The notes below the pieces were generated by a model. The model was not told where the DNA came from, did not search any database, and saw nothing but the letters and a program-made list of their open reading frames with translations. A stretch of 64,000 nucleotides of DNA. Source: Callipepla californica brunnescens. Taxonomy: Eukaryota > Chordata > Aves > Galliformes > Odontophoridae. A program made the position numbers and the translations under genes. Position 1 is the stretch's first letter, and every line of letters starts with the position of its first letter. The stretch spans positions 3,720,001 to 3,784,000 of the forward strand of contig JALIRH010000049.1 in assembly GCA_023055505.1 (NCBI GenBank), read 5' to 3'. Of the stretch, positions 14,842 to 23,979 are shown one piece after another.

Positions 14842-16046
14842 GGGGTCAGGAAGTCAATGGGGCCGTAGGGATCATTGGGGCCGTAGGGATCAATGGTACC
14901 CTGGGAATCAACGGGGCCATGCGAATTAATGAAGCCTTATGGATCAATGGGGCCATGCTAACCAATGAAGCCTTATGGATCAATGGGGCCATAGGGATCA
15001 ATGGGGCCATAAAACTCAATGGGGTCATAGGAATCAATGAAGCTATAGAACTCAATGGGGCCATAGGAATCAATGGGGCAACAGCGATCAATGGGGCCAT
15101 AGGAATCAATGGGGCCATATGGATCAATGGGGCCATAGTGATAAATAAGGCCATAGGAATGCATGGGGCCATAGAACTCATTGGGGCAATAGGGATCAAT
15201 GAAGCCATAGGAATAAATGGGGCCATACGGATCAATGGGACCATAGGAATCAATGGGGCCATAAAGATCAATGGGGCCATAGGGATAAAGGGGGCCATAG
15301 GTATCAGTGGGGCCTTAGGAATCAATGGGGCCATAGGGATCAATGGGACCATAGGGATCGATGGGGCCATAGGGATCAGTGGGGCTATAGGGATCAATGG
15401 GGCCACTGGGATCAATGGGGCCATAGGAATCAATGGAGCCATATAACTCAATGGGGCCATAGGGATCAATGGGGCCATACGGATCAATGGGGCTATAGTG
15501 ATCAAAGCGGCCATAGGAATCAAAGCGGACAGAGAACTCAATGGGGCCAAAGGGATCAATGGGGTCATAGGAAATAAAGAGGCCATAGGGATCAATGGGG
15601 CCACAGGAATCAATGGGGCCATAGGAAACAGTGGGGCCATAGGGATCAATGGGGCCTTAGGGATCAATGGGGCTATAGGGATCAATGTGGCCATAGAACT
15701 CTATGGGGTAATGGGAATAATTGCGGCCATAGAACTCAAAGGGGCCTTAGGAATCAATGGTGCCACAGGGATCAATGGGGCCATAGAACTCAATGGGGCC
15801 ATAGGGATCAATGGGGCCATAGTAATCAATAGGGACATAGGGATCACTGGGGCTCGAGAACTAAGAGGGGCCATAGGAATCAGTGGGGCCATAGAACTCA
15901 GTGCGGCCATAGGGATCAATAGGACCATAGGAATCAATTGGGCCATAGGAATCAGTGGGGCCATAGGGATCAGTGGGGCCATAGGAATCAATGGAGCCAT
16001 AGAACTCAATGGGGACGTAGGGATCACTGGGACCATAGGAATCATT
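14842..16046 (+). repeat. 1205-bp tandem satellite duplication, copy 2
   Basis: Head-to-tail second copy of 13637-14841, carrying the same unusual variants (catgcgaattaatgaagcc, a ctcgagaactaag unit, an aataattgcggcc unit). After it the array returns to ordinary diverged units with ccataggaaccaatgag. Confidence 0.9.
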
Positions 16047-17510
16047 GGGCCATAGGAACCAATGAGTCCATAGGGATCAATGGGGCCATAGGGATCAATG
16101 TGACCACAGGAATCAATGGGGTCATAGGGATCAATGGGGCCATAGGAATCAATGCAGCCATAGAACTCAATACGGCCAAAGGGATCAATGGGGCCATAGG
16201 AATTAATGGGGCCATATAGATCAATGGGACCTAGGGATCAATGAGGCCATAGGGATCAATGGGGCCACAGAACTCAATGGGGCCATAGGGATCAAAGAGT
16301 CCATAGGAATCGATGGGGTCATAGGGATCAATGGGGCCATAGGAATCAATGGGGCCATGGGAGTCAATGGGGCCATATGGATCAAAGGGGCCATAGGGAT
16401 CAATGGGGCTATAGTGATCAAAGCGGCCATAGGAATCAATGCAGCCATAGAACTCAATAGGGCCAAAAAGATCAATGGGGACATAGGAATTAATGGGGCC
16501 ATAGGGATCAGTGGGGCCATAGGGATCTATGGGGGCTTAGGAGTCAATGGGGCCACAGGGATAAATGGGGCCATAGGGATCAATGGGGTCAAAGGAATCA
16601 ATGGGACCATAGGGATCATTGGGCTATAGCAATCAATGCGGCCTTAGAACTCAATGGGGCCATAGGGATCAAAGGGGCCATAGGAATTAATGGGGCCATA
16701 TGGATCAATGCGGCCATAGGGATCAATGGGGACATAGGGATCAATGGGGCCATAGGGATCAGTGGGGCCATAGGAATCAAAGGGGCCATAGTAATCAGTG
16801 GGGCCATAGGAATCAATGGGCCCATAGAACTCAATGGGACCATAGGGATCAATGGAAGCATAGGAATCAATGGGGCCATAGGAATAAATGGGGCCATAGG
16901 GATCAATGGGTCCTTACGGATCAATGGGGCTATAGGTATCAATGGGGCCATAGTGATCAATGGGGCCATAGGAAACAATGGGGCCATAGGGATCATTGGG
17001 GCCATAGGGATCAATGGGACCATAGGAATCAATGTGGCCATAGAACTCAATGGGGTCATAGGAATCACTGCGGCTATAGGGATAAATGGGGCCATAGAAC
17101 TCAATGGGGCCATAGGAATCAAAGGGGACATAGGGATCAATGGGGCCATAGAACTCAATGGGGCCATAGGAATCAGTGGGGCCATAGAACTCAGTGCGGC
17201 CATAGGGATCAATGGGACCATAGGAATCAATGGGGCCATAGGAATCAGTGGGGCCGTAGGGATCAAAGGGGCCATACAACTCTATGGGGCCATAGAACTC
17301 AATGGGGCCATAGGGATCACTGGGACTATAGGAATTAATGGGGCCATAGGGATCAATGGAGCCATAGAACTCAATGGGGCCACTGGAATCAATGGGGCCA
17401 TAGGGATCAATGGGGCCACAGGAATCAATGGGGCCATAGGGAGCAGAGGGGCCATAGATATCAATGGGGCCATAGGGATCAATGTGGCCATAGGGATCAA
17501 TGGGGCCATA

Positions 17511-18554
17511 GGGATCAACGGGGCCATAGGAATCAATGGGGCCATAGGAATCAATGTGGCCATAGGAATCAATGGGGCCATAGAACTCAATGGTGCCATA
17601 GGGATCAATGGGACCATAATAATCAATGTGGCCATAGGGATCACGTGGACCATAGGAATCAATGGTGCCATAGGAATCAATGGGGTCATAGGGATCAATG
17701 GGGCCATAGGAATCAATGGGGCCATAGAACTCAAAGCGGCCATAGGAATCAATGGGGCCAGAGGGACCAATGGGACCATAGGTATCAATGGGGCCATAGG
17801 AATCAATGGGGCCATAGTTACCATTGGGACCATAGGAATCAATGGGGCCATAGAACTCAACGGGGCCATAGTAATCAATGGTGCCATAGGAATAAATTGG
17901 GCCATGGAACTCAATGGGGCCGTAGAACTCAATTGGGCCGTAGAGATCAATGGGACCTCAGGAATCAATGGGGCCATTGGAATCAATGGGGCCTTAGGGA
18001 TCAGTGGGGCCGTAGAACTCAGTGGGGCCATAGGGATCAACGGGGCCATAGGAATCAATGGGGCCATAGGAATCAATGTGGCCATAGGAATCAATGGGGC
18101 CATAGAACTCAATGGTGCCATAGGGATCAATGGGACCATAATAATCAATGTGGCCATAGGGATCACGTGGACCATAGGAATCAATGGTGCCATAGGAATC
18201 AATGGGGTCATAGGGATCAATGGGGCCATAGGAATCAATGGGGCCATAGAACTCAAAGCGGCCATAGGAATCAATGGGGCCAGAGGGACCAATGGGACCA
18301 TAGGTATCAATGGGGCCATAGGAATCAATGGGGCCATAGTTACCATTGGGACCATAGGAATCAATGGGGCCATAGAACTCAACGGGGCCATAGTAATCAA
18401 TGGTGCCATAGGAATAAATTGGGCCATGGAACTCAATGGGGCCGTAGAACTCAATTGGGCCGTAGAGATCAATGGGACCTCAGGAATCAATGGGGCCATT
18501 GGAATCAATGGGGCCTTAGGGATCAGTGGGGCCGTAGAACTCAGTGGGGCCATA
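17511..18554 (+). repeat. 522-bp (29-unit) tandem satellite duplication
   Basis: Two head-to-tail copies, 17511-18032 and 18033-18554, offset by exactly 522 bp, which is 29 units of 18 bp. Both contain the rare tcacgtggacc, ccatagttaccattggg and gacctcagg variants. No difference between them was found by eye. This is the clearest example in the window of duplication by a whole number of satellite units. Confidence 0.9.
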
Positions 18555-19020
18555 GGGATCAATGGGGCAATAGGGATCAAATGTACCATAGAACTCAAAG
18601 GTGCCATAGGAATCGATGGGGCCGTAGAACTCAATGGGGCCATAGGAATCAATGGGGCCTTTGAACGCAATGGGGCCATAGGAATCAATGGAGCCATAGA
18701 AAATCAATGGGGCCATGGGGATCAATGGGGCCATAAAGATCAATTGGGCCATGGGGATCGATGGGACCATAGGGATCAATGGGGCCTTAGGGATCAATGG
18801 GACCATAGGAATCAATGGGGCCATAGGGATCAATGGGGCCACAGCGATCAATGGGGCCATAGGGATCAATGGGGCCATTGGAATCAATGGGGCCATAGAA
18901 CTCAATGGGGCTGTAGGAATCAATGGGGCTATAGGAATCAATGGGGCCATAGGAATCAGTGGGGCCATAGGAATCAATGGCGCCATAGAACTCTATGGCG
19001 CCATAGAACTCAATGGGGCC

Positions 19021-19453
19021 TGTCACGGTGTTATCCGTGACAGTAACCCAAGGGAGAACCGAGAAGGGTAAAAGAAAGGGAGAGGGAAAAAAACTGCCGC
19101 GCGGCCGCCTAACCAGAGCCTCACGCTTCAGGGGGAGGGGAAAACAGAGGGGATTAAGGGTCTGTAAAGATAAATACAACGGCACGATGTGAGAAGGAAT
19201 GGTAACTTTACTAAAACCAATAAAATTGAACAATTGAGAGATAGAGACAAACTTTCCAAACCAGAAAACTGGGAGCTTACTTTACACGTGCTGAACTCCT
19301 CAGAGCCGCCCAGAGAGCGCGCCACCAAAAAGCGCGGGCCTGGTGTCTGGTGCGGAGCTCCGCCCCTCCCCTGCTCCCACAGCATTAACTCCTTAACGGC
19401 CTGCATGATGTTCTGATGTGGAATACCGGCATCAAAACCACAAAACCACAACA
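19021..19453 (-). repeat. ERV1 3' LTR
   Basis: 433 bp that begins TG and ends CA on the plus strand. It matches 22158-22605 with roughly 5% differences by eye plus an indel in an A-rich run. The 3' end in LTR direction contains an inverted repeat, TGTCACGG and CCGTGACA separated by 6 nt (19021-19042). Its outer edge abuts the satellite. Confidence 0.92.
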
Positions 19454-19464
19454 TTCCACCCCTT
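19454..19464 (-). promoter_or_regulatory. ERV1 polypurine tract
   Basis: On the minus strand AAGGGGTGGAA lies directly before the TG of the 3' LTR. This is the place and composition expected for the plus-strand primer of a retrovirus. The same eleven bases precede the ERV2 3' LTR. Confidence 0.8.
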
Positions 19465-19571
19465 ATTCCACATCATCACATCATGCTTAACACATATCTA
19501 TATAGAACCAAAAACAGTAATAACACAGATTACATACAAACAGATCTATACATATACATATACACATGGAA

Positions 19572-20222
19572 TCACAGACTGCACTCCCCCAGCATCAGAT
19601 TCCCTTGTGGTACACACTGGACATCCCCATTTTTATCCATTACCCACCAGGTGCACCCAGGTCCCTGTACAAAAACTGTTCCACAGAGGGGTTTGCCCTT
19701 TCTAGAGGCTGGAAGGACCCACACTGCTTTTCCCAACATGCTCTTCACATGTACTACAGGGACCTTATGTCCCCCTGTAGGGAGCTGGATTGTGTAGGAC
19801 CATCTCGGTTCACTGATCCCCCAGTGTTGACCAACCAGGTGGCTTCTGACAGATTTTTCTCCCAATGCTTAAATGTCCCGCCACCCAGTGGTCGCCTCCA
19901 CCATGGTGAGCACATAACGCTTACCATTGCGAGATCGCGGCAAGGTGATATAATCAACCTGCCACGCCTCCCCATATTTATACTTCTGCCATCTCCCTTC
20001 CTGCCAGAGAGGTTTCATCCTCTCGGCCTGTTTAATTATGGCGCATGTATCACAGTCATGGGTAACCTGTGCGATGACATCCATAGTTAAGTCCACCCCT
20101 CGGTCTCTAGCCCACTTATAGGTCGCATCCCTTCCTTGATGTCCCGAGGTCTCATGGGCCCACCGAGCTAAAAATAACTCTCCTTTGTTCTGCCAGTTCA
20201 AGTCTATTTGAGACACTTCCAA
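19572..20222 (-). pseudogene. ERV1 integrase remnant (pol)
   Basis: The first part encodes the integrase zinc-binding motif (WAHETSGHQG then CDTC) and the first catalytic Asp context (QVDYITLP), ending shortly after VEATTGW. The rest, in a different frame (from about 19865), matches the integrase C-terminal domain (GKPLCGTVF, then WWVMDKNGD). The region carrying the second catalytic Asp and the Glu is deleted at about 19880 relative to ERV2, so the enzyme cannot be active. Upstream it is fused to the end of gag by a deletion that removed protease, reverse transcriptase and RNase H. Confidence 0.85.
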
Positions 20223-20224
20223 TT

Positions 20225-22144
20225 TCAGCAGCTTGATCTCTGCTGTAATTCTCTCACACGTGCTCGTAGTGCAGGGGAGGCTTTTTTATGCCACTTCTTC
20301 ATGTCCTCTCCATTTTCTCGTAAGAAGCTCCACATGGACACACGCGACATGAAGTTACTGCTGTCATCTGCTCGAGCAGAGAGGCGGTTGCCTTTGATGG
20401 CTGAGACTTTTATCAGTTTGATCAGTTTCTCCATCAGATTCTTTGGATCATCCCCGTCTTCATCCGGTGTTTCAGACACTGACACAGGTCCCTCCCGGTT
20501 CATCAGTAAGGACAATTCCTCCAGTATCATTTTCAGTATCTTCTTTATGTCACTGACTTCTCCTGCTACCGATGATACAGTTGCAATGGAAACGTGTGAT
20601 GGTGGAAGTTGTTGTTCAAAGTTTTGAAGTGTAGTAACCACTTCATGAAATGGGAGTCTTCTGTTTCGGCCCTCGAGTATATTGAATGTTGCTACCAGTG
20701 TACTTGCGTACCTTTCTAGTGCTGTTTTTGAGAGCTTCCGATATACATCAGCTTTACACCATGCTTTCTCAGGATCGCGGTCCTGGTGTGGATTGTTAGG
20801 GACGAAAGTAGGATCGTACAGCATCTCTACTACAGCCATTTCTCTCAAAAATTGGACGCCCTTCTCCACAGTATTCCATCTTTCCACCTTAGGCTCCAGA
20901 TCGTCTTTGTAAGGAAATCTCTCCTTTACAGCTACTAGTACTCGTTCCCAGAGGGTAGCAACTCCACTCAAACATCTACTAATCCCTCTGTCGATAGCTG
21001 GGTCTCGAGCAATGCTTCCCAGTTGGCGGGCTTCGTTGCCATCTAGGGACACGCTGCTGGCACCGTTGTCCCAACACCGCAGCAACCAGGTGACAATAGG
21101 TTCATCTGAGCGCCGTTCAAACTCCTTTCTTGAACCCTGGATTTCAGTCATCCTTAGGGGCCGACGAATAGTAGTAATGGTGATTTCTTCAGTATCACTG
21201 TCCTCTCCATGTCTCACACTTTTCTTAGTGGCCTTTCTAGGTGGTGGTGGTGGTGGTGGTGCTGAGGAGGGCCCCTCACCTGGATCTTCCTCTTCTTTCT
21301 CATCTCTGTCGTCTCCACGTTTCTCACCTTCCTTAGTGGCCTTTTTACGTAGTGGTGGTGGTGGTGGTGGTATTGGTGCTGAAGAGGGCCCCTCACCTGG
21401 ATCTTCCTTTTTTTTCTCTGCTTCTTCTTCTTTCCGTTCTAGCCGAGAGGACACAAGTTTCCATTTCTGGCCTTCCACAGGGGCAACCGACACGGATGCT
21501 GGTGCTTCCTGTGACTGGTCAGGTTTAACCTCAAGGTTTTAATTTTTGTTCTGAACCTCGGTTTGGAAACCATTTCTCTCAAGAATATCAATTATAGCTC
21601 GATAAGCACAAGCCAAGCCCCAAACAATCCGTTCCTTCTCAGATCTGCCTGAGTCACATGACTCCTGACCTAAACACTCACTGAATGTCTCAGGATCCCA
21701 CAGGTGCTCAAGATCAAAATCACATTGCACCGGGGGTCCCCACGCTTCTAATTTCTTCCCTAACTTTTCCCACCTTCCCTGCCATTCAACACTCTCTGGT
21801 TCTGAGGAAGGCTTCCGCCACTGGATGTAAAATACCATTGCACAGAGTACATTCAGGAAAACAGATAACACAGTTGCCAGGCTGACACCTTGAAGATAGC
21901 TAAAAACCTGAAAAGAGTACCTGGAAACCAATCCAAATGCCGTATAATCTGTCATATTAGCCAGGCTGTTTAGGCGGGAGGGGGGTAACCCCATCAGCAC
22001 ACTAAAGCAGCTGAATGCAGATATGACTCCCATGCTGAACATGAGGAGCTTAAAAAGACGCCAACATGCTCTAAGGTACATGAAAACACTTAGTCCACTC
22101 AGCACCAGTTTTACAGTGGAGTACAAAAACTGCATTGCCCGCAT
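20225..22144 (-). pseudogene. ERV1 gag with hydrophobic N-terminal region
   Basis: One reading frame interrupted by a single in-frame TAA at 21539-21541. The N-terminal part holds two hydrophobic stretches, roughly 22130-21990 and 21900-21830, with an N-M-T glycosylation sequon in the loop between them. The following region is charged, with proline runs (IPPPPPPL, APPPPPPPRK) and the signature LLRCWDNGA that is also seen in ERV2 gag. No CCHC zinc knuckle is visible. The likely start is one of two Met codons at 22144 or 22135. Both lie next to the LTR, so the usual untranslated leader is absent, perhaps deleted. The frame stops at 20225 just before the integrase remnant. Confidence 0.8.
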
Positions 22145-22153
22145 TCTCCACCA
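22136..22153 (-). promoter_or_regulatory. Possible ERV1 primer binding site (tRNA-Ala-like)
   Basis: Minus-strand TGGTGGAGAATGCGGGCA begins 4 nt inside the 5' LTR. The first nine bases fit the complement of a tRNA-Ala 3' end (ATCTCCACCA), with an extra A after them. It overlaps a candidate gag start codon. It may therefore be gag sequence brought next to the LTR by a leader deletion, and the match could be chance. Confidence 0.4.
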
Positions 22154-22157
22154 ATAA

Positions 22158-22605
22158 TGTGTCACGGTGTTATCCGTGACAGTAACCCAAGGGGGAACCG
22201 AGAAGGGTAAAAGAAAGGGAGAGGGAAAAAAAAAAAACAACAACAACTGCCGCGCGGCCGCCTCAGCAGAGCTTCGCGCTCCAGGGGGAGGGGAAACAGA
22301 GGGGATTGAGGGTCTGTAAAGAAAAACACAACGGCACGATCTGAGAAGGAACGGTAACTTTACTAAAACCAATAAAATTGAACAATTGAGAGAGAGAGAC
22401 AAAATTTCCAAACCAGAAAACTGGGAGCTTACGTTACACGTGCTGAACTCCTCACAGCCGCCCGGAGAGCGCGCCACCAAAAAGCGCGGGCCTGGTGTCT
22501 GGTGCGGAGCTCCGCCCCTCCCCTGCTCCCACAGCATTAACTCCTTAACGGCCTGCATGATGTTCTGATGTGGAATACCGGCATCAAAACCACAAAACCA
22601 CAACA
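22158..22605 (-). repeat. ERV1 5' LTR
   Basis: 448 bp, TG...CA, homologous to 19021-19453. It is longer mainly because of an expanded A/CAA run near 22229-22247. It shares the distant core (cacgatctgagaaggaa followed by actttactaaa) with the ERV2 LTR family, so the two proviruses belong to related lineages. Its right edge meets non-satellite sequence. Confidence 0.92.
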
Positions 22606-23008
22606 GTGTCCTGCTGCCGTCTGTGGCCATTGGACCTGGGAAGCAGCAGCCCGTTTTCAAACACAGATGAGAGGACAGGCCCACGGGGCAGTGAGGGGCA
22701 GCCCCCCGTGAACACTGAGGCTGCTGCTCCGTGGTGCAGCTGGGCTCTTGGCCCCTGAACTGCTCCTGCATACATGAGTTGCTCTCCCCGTCTCAGTGAA
22801 GATGGGAAAACAAAGGAATGGAGACAAATGAATTTCTGCTGGCTTCTTTATTGTATTTATCAACAGAGAGCCTTGATCTATAGGTACATGAGTTGAGTGT
22901 GCCAAAACATGAACGATATGTAGCAGGCCAAGAAGAAAACTTCTTATTAAATCAAAGTCGTGGCAGTGGAAACAATAATGGAGGCAAATATAAACAAGGG
23001 ATTGTGAA
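22606..23008. other. Flank between ERV1 and OR pseudogene
   Basis: No coding region is recognised. The sequence is the 3' flank of the olfactory receptor and the junction with the ERV1 5' LTR. Short open frames here have no recognisable motifs. Confidence 0.6.
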
Positions 23009-23979
23009 TTACCATGGGGATCCTGTTAGGCTGATGCGCATTTTTTGGGCGCAGAAGTACGTATTGCTCACTGCAACCTTGAGCTCCTGGTTCCTCAGGC
23101 TGTAGATGAGAGGATTCACTGCTGGAGGCACCACTGAGTACAGAAATGACACCAGGAGGTCCAGGAATGGAGAAGAGATAGAAGGATGCTTCAGGTAGGC
23201 AAACGTGGCAGTGCAGACAAAGAGGGGGACCACGGCCAGGTGAGGGAGGCACGTGGAGAAGGCTCTGTGCCGGCCGAGCACAGAGGGCATCCTCAGCACT
23301 GCCCTGAAGATCTGCACGTAGGACAGCACAATGAAAACAAAGCACCCAAGATACAAAGAGACACTAACCACAATAAGCCAAACTTTCCTGAGGTATGGCT
23401 GCGAGCAGGAGAGCTTTAACATTTGGGGGATTTCACCAAAGAATTGATTCAAAACATCGCCTTGGCAGAGTGGCAGTGAAAATGTATTGGCAGCGTGCAG
23501 CAGGGAATAGAAAAACCCAGTGCCCCAGGCAGCTGCTGCCACGGTGACACAAGCTCTGCTGCCCAGGAGGGTCCCATAGCGCAGGGGATTGCAGATGGCA
23601 ACAAAGTGGTCATAGGACTTGACTGCGAGAAGGGAATACTCTGCTGAGACGAAGAAAGTAGTAGAAAGAAAGAAAGAAAGAAGACCTGTGCAGCACATCC
23701 CAAGTAGGAGATGGCCCTGGTGTCCCAGAGGGCATTGGCCGCGGCTTTGGAGAGAGTGGTGGAGATGCAGCCCAGGTCGAGGAGGGCGGGGTTGAGGACA
23801 AAGAGGTACATGGGAGTGTGCAGGCCGTGGTCGCAGGCTGCAGCTGTGCTGCTGAGGCCGTTGCCCAGGAGGGCAGCCAGGGAGATGCCCAGGAAGAGCC
23901 AGAAGTGCAGGAGCTGCAGCTGCCGCGTGTCTGCCAACGCCAGCAGGAGGAACTCGCTGATGGAGCTGCTGTTGGGCAT
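23009..23979 (-). pseudogene. Olfactory receptor (OR14-like) pseudogene, frameshifted
   Basis: A single-exon class A GPCR odorant receptor on the minus strand. The start is the Met of MPNSSSISEF, which opens with the usual N-glycosylation site. Seen in order: TM1 with GNG, HTPMY at the intracellular loop 1/TM2 junction, LDLGCIS in TM3, then in a second frame SAEYSLLAV, the DRY region, KAFSTC-like RAFSTCLPHL at TM6 and NPLIYSLRNQE in TM7. The two frames overlap near 23650-23690, where the minus strand has a TTTC tetranucleotide run; slippage there explains the frameshift. The DRY motif reads DHF and HTPMYFF reads HTPMYLF, further signs of decay. The total length of about 323 codons is normal. 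OR14-like (avian gamma-c) assignment is from motif recall. Confidence 0.9.

Larger units (their letters stand above)
1..19020 (+). repeat. 18-bp satellite array, block I
   Basis: Uninterrupted tandem array of a degenerate 18-bp unit, core atcaatggggccatagga. Three variants recur, differing at the join between units (ggaatc, gggatc, gaactc). Units diverge by point changes such as gacc for ggcc, cttagg for catagg, and aaagggg for aatgggg. Occasional 1-2 bp indels shift the reading frame. Because 18 is a multiple of 3 and the core has stops in only two of six frames, long open frames appear on both strands; these are by-products of the repeat. The plus strand is G-rich, with GGGG and GGG runs spaced 5-6 nt apart wherever gggatc-type units adjoin. 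The block ends exactly at the ERV1 LTR. I know of no named avian satellite with this unit, but could not search. Confidence 0.97.
19021..22605 (-). mobile_element. ERV1: deleted ERV-L-like provirus
   Basis: An endogenous retrovirus on the minus strand, bounded by two similar LTRs. In its own direction it reads 5' LTR (22605-22158), gag, integrase remnant, polypurine tract, 3' LTR (19453-19021). Compared with ERV2 in this window, protease, reverse transcriptase and RNase H are missing: the end of gag runs directly into the HHCC part of integrase near 20222. A further stretch of integrase is missing near 19880. There is no env. The outer flanks do not match: ggggcc on the satellite side and gtgtcc on the unique side. 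So either the target duplication was lost or the two LTRs come from different insertions joined by recombination. Family assignment rests on homology with ERV2 and on the lack of env. Confidence 0.88.

Noticed and set aside
1..19020. Hundreds of long open frames with INGAIG, QWGHRD, MAPLIP or SYGPID hexapeptides, here and in the other satellite blocks
   Set aside because: The 18-bp unit lacks stops in four frames, so every frame stays open on both strands. There are no start contexts, splice sites or non-repeat domains, and frames change at every small indel.
1..19020. Telomeric or known avian CNM (41-bp) satellite
   Set aside because: The unit is 18 bp and has no TTAGGG or 41-bp periodicity.
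20208..20627. Plus-strand 139-codon frame, and similar plus-strand frames through 19400-22800
   Set aside because: Antisense shadows of ERV1 gag and LTR sequence.
21240..21380. GGTGGT runs as a separate repeat or His-rich protein
   Set aside because: They encode the polyproline stretches of ERV1 gag on the minus strand; the histidine-rich reading is another frame of the same bases.
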